DNA of 64,000 nt from Coptis chinensis (taxonomy: Eukaryota; Streptophyta; Magnoliopsida; Ranunculales; Ranunculaceae). Made by a program: the position numbers and the translations under genes. The notes beneath the pieces are model-generated. The model searched no databases and was not told the DNA's origin. It saw nothing but the letters and a program-made list of their open reading frames with translations. The DNA is taken from assembly GCA_015680905.1 (NCBI GenBank), contig CM027384.1, positions 71,271,501-71,335,500 on the forward strand. Reading direction: 5' to 3'. Positions 34,131 to 47,325 of the stretch are shown piece by piece (position 1 is the first letter of the stretch; the number at the start of each line of letters is the position of its first letter).

Positions 34131-37100
34131 AAGAGGTTCCAGCCAACGATGTGATCACCTCATGAAACCAAGCACCATAAGTAGTGCTTTGGAACAAATC
34201 TTCGAAAAGATCGTTCGGTATTATTATGGGAGATGTCATCTCAAAACTACGTTCTGGAATAGCTGCAAAACGACCGGCACAAACAGCGAAAACTGGAATT
34301 TTTCTGGTCCGAAGAAGTCAAAGCGTTGGCGGCGCTTTAACATAGGGAGCGGTAGCGCTCTTTGTATTTTAGAGTTCATTAACTTTAGCTGGTCGCGCTT
34401 TGACGGCTGGAAGCGAAGGCCTCGAGCAAAATTTTACGACAGAAGTGTAGGTGGTGAAGGCCATTAACTAGGGCGCTGGGCTCGAGTTGCGATTTTGTGA
34501 AAATGGAGGCTAAACGTGGGAATCGGCGGGTGTGAAGGGGTGAGTGATGGAGTTTAGGTGTAGTGTGAGTTGTGAGGATAGATTGTATCAAGTTTATATA
34601 GGTATAAAGTTGCTAGAATGGATCGGAAAGTTGCCAAACTTAATTACGGCAGTTCAGGAAATCCAAAATTTCCAAACTTCGAAAGCGGAAACAACTCATC
34701 TCCCGGATTCTAATTCAAACCCAAGATCTCTTATTTGGATTTTATGGTGAATGTACCTATTTAATCTAGATTTCATCCTACAATGATTCTCAATCATAGA
34801 TATGCCTAAACTACCATATTTTCACCTTACTCAATGAGAAATTCTAACACTAGGGTTTTTATAAAAATACGACTTGACATAATCAAACCACCCCCCAAAC
34901 AAGTTGGGAAGGTGGGGTCAATATGAAACAAGCACACAAACTGAAAATAACCCCTTATATTAAAAATTTTCATTCGGAGGTCCTTTCACTTACAAAATTC
35001 AAATTACGGAAATAAAAGTTACATTACAATAAAACAACAAAAGTAAATAAAACAACAACTTATAAAACAAAAATAACTTCGACTATCACTCCTCATCCTC
35101 TAAACACACCGCCGGTGGTGGCTGAGGGCACGATCTCTAGTGGTGGCTCCACGGGCTCGGAAGGTCCGGCAGCGATCGTCTTCGCCGTCGGCGACAGCTC
35201 ATGCCCTCGTAAGTTTGTGTCCTCGAGGCAGAGTCTGTATGAGGTGGGAAGCGTGCTAGCATATCCACTCTAAACCGGTATTTGGGCTTCCATCTCCCTC
35301 GCTTTGCTCCCATCTCTCATCCTCCCTCCAGGTGCGGATCTCGAAGTTGTGATGAATGGTGCACCGCCAGTCGGAGTCCGGAGGTCTGCCACGACAGAGT
35401 GTTGAGTGAACGATGCCCCTATGAAGCATAGTCATGCGCGCAAAGATCAGACCAACACCTCGGAAGGCATCCGTATCAAAGCAAGTGCCATCCTCCTCAT
35501 CCTCCTCCGAATCCTCCTGCTGTCCCCGACCTCCTCTTCTTCTTCCTCTCTATCCTCAGCCCTCCTCCATACTTGTTGGGCACGCTCCTATAGATACGCG
35601 GGTTCACGGTGCGAGGGGGTAATGTAAATCCTCCGGATCACGGGGAGTTGCTTTCATCTTGACATGATCTTAGTAATAAGCACGAGGGGAGGTGCCAAAG
35701 ACCTTCCGAACCCCTAATAACGTTCGGCCAAAAAAACTGCGGGATGCAGAAATCATACTTCCGCTCTGGAGTACCCATAGGGCGATGGAGGCAGGTCGGA
35801 CCGATGTCATTGACCTTGTCCTTGCCTGGGGACATTCCGACCAATCCACCGAGCCGGTTGGTTGGTCCCGAGGATGCATGGCGAACACAATGGGAGTTTG
35901 GATTGTAACTCCCATTGATGACGATAGCGCCCATCAACGGCTCTACCCGTCAAACCGAGGATCCTGTAAAGTGGCATCAGATTGATTCTAGGCGGAATGC
36001 CTAGAATCTCGACCAACAGCCAGTGAGTCAACTCCGCTTCTCTTCCCGACCATCACAAAATCCTACTCCCCTCCAACTCCCGGTGTTGTAGAATCGTCGG
36101 ACCAAGTCTTCGTGGTAGAAGTCTTGATCGAAAGTACCGAGACTATTCAGTCTCTACTAGCCATTTCGTCACCGTAAAAGCGGCGAAATGGTCGGCGATG
36201 AAAACTTGCTCGGTATGATTGGCGTTGAGCCATCTAGTGTTTGGAATGGGTGAGGGTCTAAATATGATGTGGTGGTGGTGGATTAGCTTGACCGACCTAA
36301 AGAACAGTGGTGGTGATGGAGTGGTGGCGCAGCACCAATTTTTATAAATTTCGGTGGTTTTTAGTGCTTAAAATCGGTGGGGTTTGTGGTGGTTGTTGTT
36401 TGAAGTCGATTTGGGGTTGGGATTTGATTTTTGGCGTGGGTTTATGGTATTTCTTTTTAATTTTTATTTTCTAGGTTTGGAGGTTTGTTAATGGCGGTGG
36501 AAGATGAAAACGATGAACTGTTGCTAAAGAAGGTAAGAGCGCGAGCGCGCTCTCCATGGGCGCGGGTTGGGCCCAAGCCCAAAATCGAAATTTTTGATTT
36601 TTTCGATTTTTTTCGCGAATTTCAAATCAAAATTCCCGCTTCGTTACCGGTCCGATTTTTGCGAATGAGATATGGAAATGATCAGGAGAGAATTTCCTAT
36701 CCAATGATCCATAAAACACTCTATTCCGACTTCAGATGACATACGTGATAGTGGAAAACGCCTCGAAATGCGTGCATGACGTAAGTTATCGAAACGAATG
36801 AAATCTAAATTAATAGATTATGTCAATCCGAATCGTAATACAATAAAACGGCCTAAGCAACTCTAATGGGACATAAAACATTTTAGTATGCGGAACATTT
36901 AACACCCCACCCCAAAAATAAATTTTTTTACAAAGCTTAGAAAATTTGTTTTAGCGATGGGTCTTTTAAAGTCGATTTCGAGACTTCCTAGATTACTATG
37001 TTTATTTTTATTTTTTATTTTTTATTTTATTTTTAGAAGGAAAAACAATAAGCAATAAAGACATAATTCACACCATAGAGAAACATGACTCAAAAATCCG

Positions 37101-38101
37101 AGAAAAACATGCAAGAGTGGAAAACGTGAACTATGTGAACCGTGGACTTAGGATCCGGTACTTACAGCCACACACTCCATAGGGAGGGCCCGGTTACCTT
37201 AATGGTGCACTCACCAATATATTGGAATGAAAGGAAATGCACCAACACGTAAATTTGAGTCGTTTATAGTGGGATACTCAAGACTTTATCTAAAACATAT
37301 GTATGAACATGCAGGTTGATCATATATCAACAACCGAAATAGTTGTGGATCATTCTATAAATAAATATCACAGAAAACATATCCAAACACAATGAAGCAC
37401 CAAGATTTCCTACGATTACGACCTAGTGGAATCCAAACGAAGTCGGATAACCCTATTGTGTAAACCTATCATGCACCTTTTTTCATTTTGAATCGTGGGT
37501 GTTTTAGTAAATAAGTGTGGAAAAGTGAATGGTTGTGGAGGATATGGTGGATATGGATAAGTTTTAGAAAGACAGCCGTGTAACAATGAGGATGTGGTTT
37601 TGGCAAACTAATTCATTCATTGTGTGTAGGGGACTGCCTCAATTGAAAATGAAGGTGTCAAATAGTTTGTCCTTCCCAAGTATCTGTTTGCTAGTAGGAT
37701 TTAAAAATTATGAAGCCGGGGAGAAACAAAAGGATCGAGTGCAAACTCGAGATTCCTTTGAAAGGGTGGAAGGAGGGGAGTCGAGGTGGATGTTGTGCAA
37801 GTTAGTTCTTGATAGGGTGAATTGTCACCTACTCGAAGAAACTCATCGAATTCCTCATCTAGATTGGTCATATCCACATTACTATGGTAGTCCTCTACAT
37901 CTTTGAGAAAGTCATCTATCCGAGTCCTCATCAATAATATGTGTATCGACTAGTGTAGGGATGAAAATGTTGAGTCCGACTTTCCAAAGGAAAGAATTTT
38001 GGGCATATGACTATCGGGGGCGTGTTGTTGAAATAATCTCGAAGCAAAGCTCGATCATGCTAACCTCTCCATCCATAGATCGAATCGGGTAATCGTGGTC
38101 C
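34131..38101 (-). other. Family C internal region, no recognisable domain
   Basis: Between the unidentified ORF and the protease remnant there are only short frames. Low-complexity Ser codons (35500-35560) and GC-richer stretches occur. No polymerase or integrase motif is visible. Confidence 0.4.
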
Positions 38102-40300
38102 TTATTTTAAAAACATTGACTTCAACAGCAAGATGGCCAAAAGACATGGACATTGAACCATCACGCAATTAATGAGCGCATTGGCGGTTGCCAAGAAAGG
38201 GCGCCCTAAAATAATCCGGGACCGAGTCGTTAATTTCTCAGTATCGAGGACTACAAAATCAGCCGGATAGTAGAAATCCCGAACTTTTACCAACACATTT
38301 TCGACTACACCCTTAGGATACTTAATAGACCGATCGCTAATTGCAACGTCATTTTAGTGGGTTGCATCTTGTCTAGACCTATTTGTCTATACAAATAAAA
38401 TGGGAGTAAGTTAACACTAGCCCCCGTGTCTAATAACGCGGTGGTCGATATAGGAATCTCCTAAGGTGCATTATCTGAAAGAGGGATCGACCCGGGGTCC
38501 TTGTACTTAACAATTCCATTATGTTCAGATAAGGTTGGGAATTGTTCCCCGTTAAAAAGGCGTCTTTTGGTATATTTGTCTTCGCCTAGTAGTACACAAT
38601 TCCTTAAGAAACTTAGCATGGTGTGGTAGCTTTTTTATAGCTTCGAGGAAAGGAAGGTTTATAGTTAGATTCTTGAAAACGTCCCCTAATCTCCTCGTAA
38701 TTTGTATCTCTAGTTAACATGGCTAATTTTTGTGGATACGGTGGTTTCGTCTATATTTAGCAAATGATATCACCGGATGTTTAACCGTGGCTTTCTGTTT
38801 CTTAGGTTGTGGTTGTGACCGGGTACCTCTACAATGGGTAGGCTCTTCATTTCTATTTCGTATCTAGTAAAATAGTAGGTGTAGGGGACTCTTGGTGGGG
38901 TAACTATAGGCATAGTTACCTTGTTATCAACCACTGCTTAACGGAGAGTGGTGATGGCATTTATCTCACCTACATTTTCATATTCATTACTAGTATTATC
39001 GGTGACCTCAAAGGCTGTGTTTGTTGTTTTAGGATTAGGTATTGCGTTACTGAAACACACCTTTGGGTTGGGCTTTATCTTGAGCCAACTGTTGGGTTAA
39101 ATTATTAACGGATTGTAGAAGTTGTTGGTTAGATTGAGCCATGGTTTGGAAAAGTTTTTGGCTCACTTGTATGAAGGTGTCAAGACGATCCGGTTGGGTG
39201 GGTGTAGTGTTCACGGGTGGTGTTACTGGAACTATTTCCCGTGAATTATTTATTGGTGGATTTTGATAGTTATTATTTACCGGAACGATACCTCTATTAG
39301 CATTATAATTATTATAATTACCTTGACCTTGTGCTTGACCTTGTCGAGGTTGCACTTGGTTGTTATAATTATTAAAATTACCCTGACCCTGCCCTTGTCG
39401 TAGTGGAGCTTGGTTAAAGCTCTGCGTTGGCCTAACATATTGATGATTGTACCCTTGAGGTGTGACGTTTTGGTTATTCCGCCAACCGAAGTTGGGATTT
39501 TGTCTCCAAGGGGCGTTAGGTTCACTATTAATGGAACAAGCCTGTTCATAGGCTATAGGACTGATTGGGAATCGGGATGCTTTCGGGGCTCCAGCCGAAA
39601 CTACATGGATTTGAATTTACATTCATAATGGGGATTGGCTTTTGTTGTACGTAAATGGCATCTACCTTTTTAGTGAGGGATTCAATAAGAGTTTTAAGCT
39701 CGAGGATCCGATTTAACCTCAAACATACTTGGTAGCTTTAATCGTGGAAGAAGAACTAGCGAGCCGGGGATATCATCACTACTACCCCAATTATTATTTA
39801 TTTTTTAGTTTGGTCTTCTAAAAATTTATAAGCCTCCGAGGGCTCCTTTACTTAAGAAACTACCCCATTCATAATGTCAAGGACTTCTTTATGGTGATGT
39901 TGAAGTCCTTTGAAAAAGGCAACTAACTAACGTGTCTTTTGCTAGGTTATGGTGTGGACACTCTATAAGCGGATCGGTGAAACGATTCCAAGCCTCAAAA
40001 TGATTCATGAGGATTTTGTCGAAAAGAAATGAATCTTGGAAAGCATCTCATCCGTCTTGAGGGGTGGGTAAAAATGTTCCATAAACGGTTTGAACAAGTT
40101 TAGCCCACGAGTCCATTTAATTAGCGCTTGGGCAGCTTAACCAAGACGCCGCCTTTATCGGGCTAAGGTGAAAGGGAATACCCTTTAATTTAATTTGTTC
40201 AACCAACCGTAGGATGGTGGAATGTTGTTAAGACTTGTTCAATCCTACGCGAATGTTTGGTAAGGTTTTTCATGGTCTAAACCATGAAAAACGGGTAACA
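38102..40300 (-). pseudogene. gag and protease remnants of family C (fossil)
   Basis: A Gln/Asn-rich gag tail (39047-39549; NNYQNPPINNSREIVPV) follows a degraded gag core (about 39900-40300). Further along, an aspartic protease signature DTGASVNLLP (about 38405-38435) and [16 protein letters not shown] (38180-38230) are readable. Gag forms the particle and the protease matures it. Many breaks. Confidence 0.68.
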
Positions 40301-41072
40301 AATTAAAATATTTGGAGGGATTCAGGAAATCCCGGTGGTCCGCTAGAACGATGCAAGATTTGGGGCTATCGCCAAGGCTTTGTAGAAGTCCGAGAGAGGA
40401 GTCTCTCTTTCTTCCCCATTATATCGGTGGTGTGTGTGGAATAGTAGCTAGAGGTGTAGTTTGTGGTATACTAGATAGACTTGTTTTGTTGATGTTGTTG
40501 TGTATTTACGTTAGGTGTTTTTGTTCGCCGCACCTTAATCTCATGCAAGACTAAGTCGAGCTTAACTAAACATGCAACACTCCAAACAATTCGATGTACT
40601 AGTATAAACCTCTAACGAGGAGACGCGAGGTGTGGAAGAAAGGAATAAACCGACAAGTCCTTGCTTCGCTATTTATGAATAGCGTCTTGTGTATGCGTGT
40701 TCAGTGTATATAAGAGAATAAAACACTGAAAAACCCGACAACTCGGGTTCGAATCAAACCGTGAAACCGAAAATTTCAGCTAATTTGGTATGCTGGTGGC
40801 TATCTTCGTATCTTAGGTTCGATTGCAAAGTCGAGATTCCAAGAACTTAGCTGGTCGCTCTCTCTTTGAAGGCCAGCCTTCGGTGTATTGATCAAATTCC
40901 AAGAACATAGCTGGTGGCGCTTCTTTTAGCGTGTAAGGTATTATATTTTCTCGCGAATTTTTCCAAAAACAAAAGCGGCAACCACGGTATGAATCAAACA
41001 AGGGTGGGTGGGTGAAATGGGACTTAAAAATTACTAATTCTATTATGAAAACAATGCTAAAGTGCAACTAAG

Positions 41073-41087
41073 ATGGCAACGGCGCCA
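41073..41087 (-). promoter_or_regulatory. Primer-binding site of family C
   Basis: The minus strand reads TGGCGCCGTTGCCAT two bases inside the 5' LTR, the Asp-tRNA-type site typical of Athila/Tat elements. Confidence 0.8.
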
Positions 41088-41089
41088 TT

Positions 41090-42481
41090 TGATAAATGTT
41101 AAAATGACGTAGTTTACCTACGTAATGAACTAAGAATTCAAAACGTAAGTAAACTAAACTGGTCTTTTACGTGCTTGAATTATCAAAGATTTCTACTCTC
41201 AATCCTATGAGATATAGTGGAGTAGATAAGTTCGTTCCACTCCTAGTGCTCTAGCATGGATGTTTTCTAATCTAACTAGTCGTTTTTAAGTCTATGAGAG
41301 TTTTACGAAGGGAATTATACTACGATGCAACTACCCACAAGATGCAACTAGTCGATTATCTAATAATTATGGGAAGGCTACGTTGATTCTATGATAAGGA
41401 GTTAGAGGGGGATTGATTCCACCTTAACTCAACTTAATCCACTAACGACGAAATAATCGTCATCCGAATTGAATCGGGCTGCCAGCAGAACAATTGGTTA
41501 TTCCTAATCCCTAATTATACATGGCATTTCTACCAATCATAACTAGCATGTGAACAATTAAACCCATTCTCATGGTGAACTAATCATTTCTAGAGTGGAA
41601 TAGAAAATCGGCTAATTTACGATAATCGGACTCAAGCTTTCATCAAGGCTTCACAACCCCCTCTAATGGAGGTTTAGCCTTGATTCATTCCGCAATCATT
41701 TCCATTTATATTAAAACTAATCATAATATAAAGCATTGAAATTTACTTAATTTAACAATAATGAAATCTAATTTAATGACTAAATTGAAATAAGGACAAG
41801 AATTGAAATTAGATCTAGAAATGGATTTGACAAAAATCGAAATTGATAAGAAATACTACTTTATTGATCTAATTAATTTGAAGAACAAGATCCAAAGGTT
41901 TAATCTAATAAGGGATTTGAAACTAATTAAAGAAAACAATTAAATCTAGATCTAGAAGCTATTTTAATGGCTACTTTCTATTCTAAGCTATCTACCCTAA
42001 TTCTCTACTATTTTATCTACCATTAACAAAGAATTAAGCTTTTTTTTTTATACATTCAGATCCAAAAATCGTGCATGGGCTTGGAGCCATGTTTTGGGCC
42101 AGAGAATCAGGCCCAAAACCCAATTCTTTCAGTCCAAAAAGGCCTCTTCAGCTGCAGTTGGCTTCCACAGACTTTTCGTCCACTTCTGCTCTTCTGATTG
42201 GGTCAAGGCTTGGACCATTGGAAAGCTCTTTCCGAGCCGGTCGTTTTGACATAAGGTAGGCCTCATTCCGAGGTCTGAGTCCAAAGATATGGCATTCGGA
42301 AGTTCTGCTGACTTTTGCTCCTTTATCTCGCTAAAGTGGCACATTTCTGCACATAATGGACTTTGAAGCCTGAAATGCATAAAAAACACTTAATCAGTAT
42401 TAACTCCTACTTATTATTCACATAATTGGTCTAACAGTATGATTATTAAGGGGTTAAAACTACAGTTTTGGGCTCTTATCA
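41090..42481 (-). repeat. 5' LTR of family C
   Basis: The minus strand starts TGATAAGAGCCCAAAAC and ends ACATTTATCA. It is a near-copy of the 3' LTR; the few differing patches cluster, for example around 41450-41485. Confidence 0.88.
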
Positions 42482-42486
42482 GCTGG

Positions 42487-44225
42487 CAACACAGCTAGTT
42501 CTAGTAAAAAAATATCTTCTTGTGCTGGCACCTTGGATGAAATCCATGTTCTTTCAAGGGTTCCAGTTTCTTTGGTAGCTTTGGGCAAGGCAGTACCTTC
42601 CATATCCCCAAAAAGGCGAAGGAAGAAATACATTGAGAGGAAGTGAGCGAGGGATACAATGTGTTTTCACTTCCGAAAATCACCTTAGTTCTTGATATGT
42701 TATGGAGGGTGTGTTATGTTCAGGAGACACAGTTTGTTGCAACTGTGTCTATACTGTGACAGAACTGGTTTGTTGCACCTTGATATGTTATGGGCCATGA
42801 CCAACTAGGTGCTAGGCCAGGTGAATATAGCAGCTTAAGTCTTTTGATCTCTATCCCTTTAGAAACAGATAATGATTAGTTGAGGAGTTATCATATTATC
42901 AAGCAAAAAAAAAATATTAGTTTTGGAAAATAAAGTTAGAACTAGAACTAAAGTACAAAATAAGAGAATCCATCCACATGTTTGGGCTGCCGAAAGGCGA
43001 GCAGCTTCTGGAATACGAGAGATAACCCAAAAACTGTAGTCGACTAGCCGGGATATGGGGCCATTAAGTAAGCCAAGGACTGCCTTCCTTGCTTTGGTTC
43101 TTCGCTTCATCAACGAATCTGCTTCAACTAGAGTTTTAATGATGAAACTAGATCAACCATGAAACTTCGCTCTATTGCATCTCCCGAACCGCTGAAACCT
43201 ATCGCATTCTTTTTTAAGGCTAGCGACACGACTCCTGTAGTCCCCTTCGGTCAAGTGGCGTTTCTATCCTTCCCTTTTAGTCGAAAGTAGTAAAACCCTC
43301 TCGTGGTGGTTCGACCAACCCAATATCTCGATAAAGTATGAATGATAGATAGATTGAACGTTTGACCGACTAAACCAAGCAAGCCTATAGTCCGATTGCT
43401 TTCGGTTGAAGCCTTCTCCGTTGGATTCAGATGATCGATCAATAGAGATAGAGACTACGGAAACGATGAATTGAGACCACGGCGTAACCGAACTTGACGG
43501 TACCAAAGTGCCGTGGACACCTAGTAATTGCAATGAAATTTCCCCCTCATTTGTTGATGAAACTTAATCAACTGCTGCTGCTTCAACTCGATAGACTGAT
43601 TCAACTACTTCTTGCATTCAGGCCAAGCAAGAGAAGGGCAACTACAAGTCAAGCCGACTGAACATAGAGGTTCTGCGGTCTATATCCACGGATTCAACGA
43701 GCTCTATTTTCTCTGCAGATCCATGCCTTTAGTGAGTCGAGTGACTTTCTTTCTTCTTTCTTTTCGTCTAAGTGGCTTCTCCTTTTTAGTAAACCCATGC
43801 TCATTATATCATAATAGAAGAAATGATTAGAGAAAGTAAGAACAGTGAATGAACTTAAAGAACCACAGATTTTTACCGGATTGTACACCTTTGTGGAGAG
43901 AGTAGATCGGCTTTTCGGCTATGAGGATGGCGTAAACCCATTATCATCCATCCTTACATAGAAGAAAAAATGCATTTGTCAGCGGTTAAGTCAGTGAGAC
44001 CAGTCACATAATCCTAGAGATAGGGCGGTAAGAGGCACTAAAACCGCACACGACTGCGATAATGAATCGATCCCGATCAATCGAGAGAGAAAGCGAGAGA
44101 CCGGGAATACAAGCAAAGGGAACGACCTTCCATCGCAACAATTTCATTGCCTCAGGTTAAACAACCGAATCTCCTAGCTCCACTAGTTTTTGAACCAAAG
44201 TAAAGTAAGGAAATAAAGAAAAAAG
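42487..44225. other. Mitochondrial-like DNA (probable NUMT)
   Basis: This stretch differs from its surroundings: less AT-rich, with phrases like CGATCGATCAATAGAGATAG and GACACGACTCCTGTAGTCCC in the style of plant mitochondrial intergenic DNA. 42500-42700 recurs almost exactly at 46290-46480, and 42705-43225 matches 29745-30091. No intact mitochondrial gene was identified. Transfer from the mitochondrion into this CACTA intron, before the family C insertion, is my inference. Confidence 0.5.
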
Positions 44226-46285
44226 TATATTGGCTGTTGTAGTAACTGGTGTAGGAGCATACGCATAAAAGCCATTTATTCCGTTACGTTAGTGGGCCTA
44301 TTCAATTGTACTGGGCTTGTTCTTTATTTTAGGCGTGTTATACTGTATTGGGCTTTTTTTATTGTATTTTGTTTTTGGGCTGTGCTATTAAAAAGAGGAG
44401 GGAGGTCGGCAGTAAAAGGAGGGGGGACTAAAAAGAAAATAAAGGAAAAAAAAAAAGATCGGACTCTCCTCTCTCTGGGGGTTTGGAAAGAATATCGTTC
44501 GGTTTTGAATCTCCCAAAATCCGTCTCTCTCGCTCTCGGGATTGGGGCAAACTTGAAGAGACCAAAATCAAGCCCCATTTTCATACCAAGGTGGAGGTGC
44601 AGTATGAAGTGATTTGGGTTCCGAACATGTTCTTCATCACCACACTTTATGAAACTGGATTTGAAGGCCTTTCCAACCAGGGGAAAGCTTTGATAGGTCG
44701 ATAAGGTAACTTCATGGCTTTTGATATGTTTTGTGGGCGTTTTCCTTACTGCTCTTCAGGATGAATAGTTGAGTGATTAAGGACAAAGGAGGGAGGACTA
44801 CTCCACTACATCCGAAAATTGTCCAGCTCCTGACGTTGGGTATCATTTGCTTCCCTTCTATCTATTTGATTATTTTCATATGCAAAATCATGACATCATA
44901 TCTTTTACTTTTGGTCATTTTTGTTTTCTAGTAGAATTCATGATGTAGTTGCTGATCTTTGAATCACACTAAATGCCTCGTAAACATTTACCCTTTTTGC
45001 GTGTTAAATAGTCATTTCTATGCAAAGTTATCATATATTCACAAGCCAGGCCACGCACAATTTATTGTTTATTTTCTCGCGTAGTTATATTTTGGCTAGT
45101 TTAAATATATATAGGTTTATATTCTTTTTTGGTATTGCGAGTTGTTTGTTTGTTTGAGTTTTCGGAGAAACCTCGAAAGATTAGAAGTGAAGTGACGTAC
45201 ATGTAGAATACCGATTCAAGGTTGAGAATCAGTTAGTGGATGTTACATGATTGGAGCAGGAGTGAGGAACCCATGCAGCCTTTCTCATCAGAACGGCTTA
45301 ATCCATTCCTATAGTTTTTACATCTCAATATAGCGGAGAACTACGATTGGCTTGATCCCTAAACGGGTACGTAGGCAGCCACCCGGCTCAGCCGCTTCCA
45401 TAGGAAAACCCCTACCCCTTTGAAGAACCGGATGTTTTTATATTCTTTTACCATTATTTAGGTTGGATATGAAAGGTATATAAGTGTACGTGTTATGCAT
45501 AGAAAGATTAATTTATCTTGAAGGCTAATGCTTTTCTTGGGTTTATTTTAATCGATGCACTAACGATGATTTAATAAGCAAACGGTAAGTTTTTGTAAAA
45601 CCTTGTCTTTTGTATTCAATTTCTTTTGAAGTTGATTATTATATATTGACTTCGTATCTAATGTTGATCGTCGGAGTGTAAACGGACAGGGACGAACAGG
45701 TCCCTCCATATAGAGATCTATAAGCTGAATACATACAAAAAAATCAAGGCGAAACCTTAAAAGGAGCGTCTTGAAATCATATGGGTTGTTAAGTGACCTT
45801 AATATTTGTTACAAGTAGTGGCTTCCTATTTCTGTATATTATATTGATTCCTTTTCGTTGTACATAAATTATTGCAGCTTGTATTGCATGACTTTATTTT
45901 ATATATGATGTCATGGAGGGTTGTGCATATATGTGAAAGACCGATCTGGGGTATGAGATTGGTTTCGGGGCGCTGCAGCTACTTGATTTAACTAGCATTT
46001 GTCGAGATGGTTAAGTAGCCGGTGCCACGAATCAATATCTTTAGTAGTTGGGTTTACGGTTGAGGTTTTTATATGATATATGGAAGTGTATTATTTGATT
46101 TTCAGGTTATGACAGGTTTTAGGTATATGAAATGTTGAAAATACAGAGGAAACTTTGCCGGTTTTTTTGTAGAAAAAAATATATGATGGTTTATTGTACC
46201 CTATGAGATTGGATACCGGGACCTCAACATAAGATAATAGAGGAAAAAAGGGTCTAAATGACTTTCCGACCGATGATTATTAACA
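44226..46285 (+). mobile_element. LTR-like stretch of an unidentified gypsy element (fossil)
   Basis: It contains GAACTACGATTGGCTTGATC and GGGTACGTAGGCAGCC (45340-45385), a phrase shared with the family B LTR (14610-14685) and common in plant gypsy LTRs. It lies between two blocks of mitochondrial-like DNA. Clean ends and a target-site duplication were not found, so it may be a worn solo LTR. Confidence 0.4.
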
Positions 46286-46847
46286 TCTGTGGTAAAAAAA
46301 TCTCTTCTTGTGCTGGCACCTTGGATGAAATCCATGTTCTTTCAAGGGTTCCAGTTTCTTTGGTAGCTTTGGGCAAGGCAATACCTTCCATAGCCCCAAA
46401 AAGGCGAAGGAAGAAATACATTGAGAGGAAGTGAGCGAGGGATACAATGTGTTTTCACTTCCGGAAATCACCTTAGTTCTTGACCTACGGCTTGGTTACC
46501 CGAGAACGAGTCTCGTCGTAGTGCTTTCATCAAGCCCGGCCTGAGCTCAATCCCCCACTGCCCCAGGCTGATCCAATCCATCGATTGCTTTCCTTAAGAA
46601 GCAAGAGAGAAAGAAAGAGAAGGAAGCCGAGTTGGACATAAGATAGAGTTTTAGTTCCAGTGAAAGCCCCTACTCCTAACAAGTTGGAAAGTGAAGTTCA
46701 AGTCAAAGATAAGTTTCTTATTTCTGATTTTTTCTTTTGTTCAGTCATGGGCTGTTAAGCGATTGGTCATAGGTTGAACATTGATGGCTTCTAGCTTAAG
46801 AGTTGAGGAGAGATATCCAATTCCCTCCCTTTTAGTTCTCTAGGGTA
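46286..46847. other. Mitochondrial-like DNA, second block
   Basis: 46290-46480 is a near-identical direct copy of 42500-42700. The rest (CCCGAGAACGAGTCTCGTCG; AAGCAAGAGAGAAAGAAAGA) has the same organelle-like style. No gene was recognised. Confidence 0.5.
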
Positions 46848-47048
46848 AGGTCCTCTTGAATGGTATTCTGAGGGATCCAAGGGACACCGGGGAGTATCAT
46901 TGGCTTGGGGCAGTGCATGTGAAGGATGTATCTATCGCCCAAGTGCTTCTCTTTGAGACTCCATCAGCTTCAGGGAGGTATCTCTGCTCCAATGGCATCT
47001 ACCGCCAAGTGACTTTGCCCATATTGTCTCGGAAGATGTATGGGGCTT
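46848..47048 (+). pseudogene. Cinnamoyl-CoA/tetraketide reductase-like fragment
   Basis: The plus strand reads EYHWLGAVHVKDVSIAQVLL and FETPSASGRYLCSNGIY, a close match in style to the C-terminal half of plant NAD(P)H-dependent reductases of the cinnamoyl-CoA reductase-like/TKPR group. The intact enzyme is a Rossmann-fold reductase of phenylpropanoid or sporopollenin metabolism; this piece lacks the cofactor-binding N-terminus and catalytic core. After NGIY (about 46990) the homologous SDFAHIVS reading lies in another frame, so one shift is present. It was probably captured as a gene fragment by the surrounding element. Confidence 0.68.
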
Positions 47049-47325
47049 AGCGCCACTTCTCAGCGTCATAGTAGGAACATTTTCCTCCGTCGTCCACAAC
47101 GATAGTAGCTGGAAAAAGAGTAGCACACATTATGCAATGTCCTCTTATATTCAATCGCGTGCTGTTGTTGGGATGGAGCACACTTGTCTGCAGGGCATTG
47201 GGTCCAATAAGTTTACCTTCGAAGCTAGTCGGCTTGTTAAAAAAGCGTCTTTTGAATTTTGTCGGATCATTATCAACTGTTTTGGCCTTTGCATATTGTC
47301 TATCAAGACTCATATATATAGTCAT
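47047..47325 (-). pseudogene. Unrecognised coding-like fragment
   Basis: The minus strand reads a 92-residue frame with KLIGPNALQTSVLHPNNSTR and GHCIMCATLFPATIVVDDGG, of balanced globular composition unlike the low-complexity frames around it. It abuts the reductase fragment tail to tail. I do not recognise the family; it may be a second captured host gene piece. Confidence 0.3.

Larger units (their letters stand above)
30092..42481 (-). mobile_element. Athila-like gypsy element, family C, 12.4 kb (fossil)
   Basis: LTRs at 30092-31478 (3', 1387 bp) and 41090-42481 (5', 1392 bp) run TGATAA...TTATCA and are roughly 97% alike, so the insertion is fairly recent. The exact target-site duplication GCTGG flanks it (30087-30091 and 42482-42486). 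On the minus strand, primer site, gag, protease and a long 3' region follow. No reverse transcriptase, RNase H or integrase motifs were recognised, so it looks non-autonomous as well as broken, with many breaks. It sits inside the mitochondrial-like DNA within a CACTA intron. Confidence 0.86.

Noticed and set aside
35434-35622. Ser-rich plus-strand frame
   Set aside because: It arises from TCC/TCT repeats antisense to the family C element and is not supported as a gene.
44041-44165. Possible tRNA or rRNA piece in the mitochondrial-like block
   Set aside because: No cloverleaf or conserved rRNA core could be drawn by eye, so no RNA gene is claimed.
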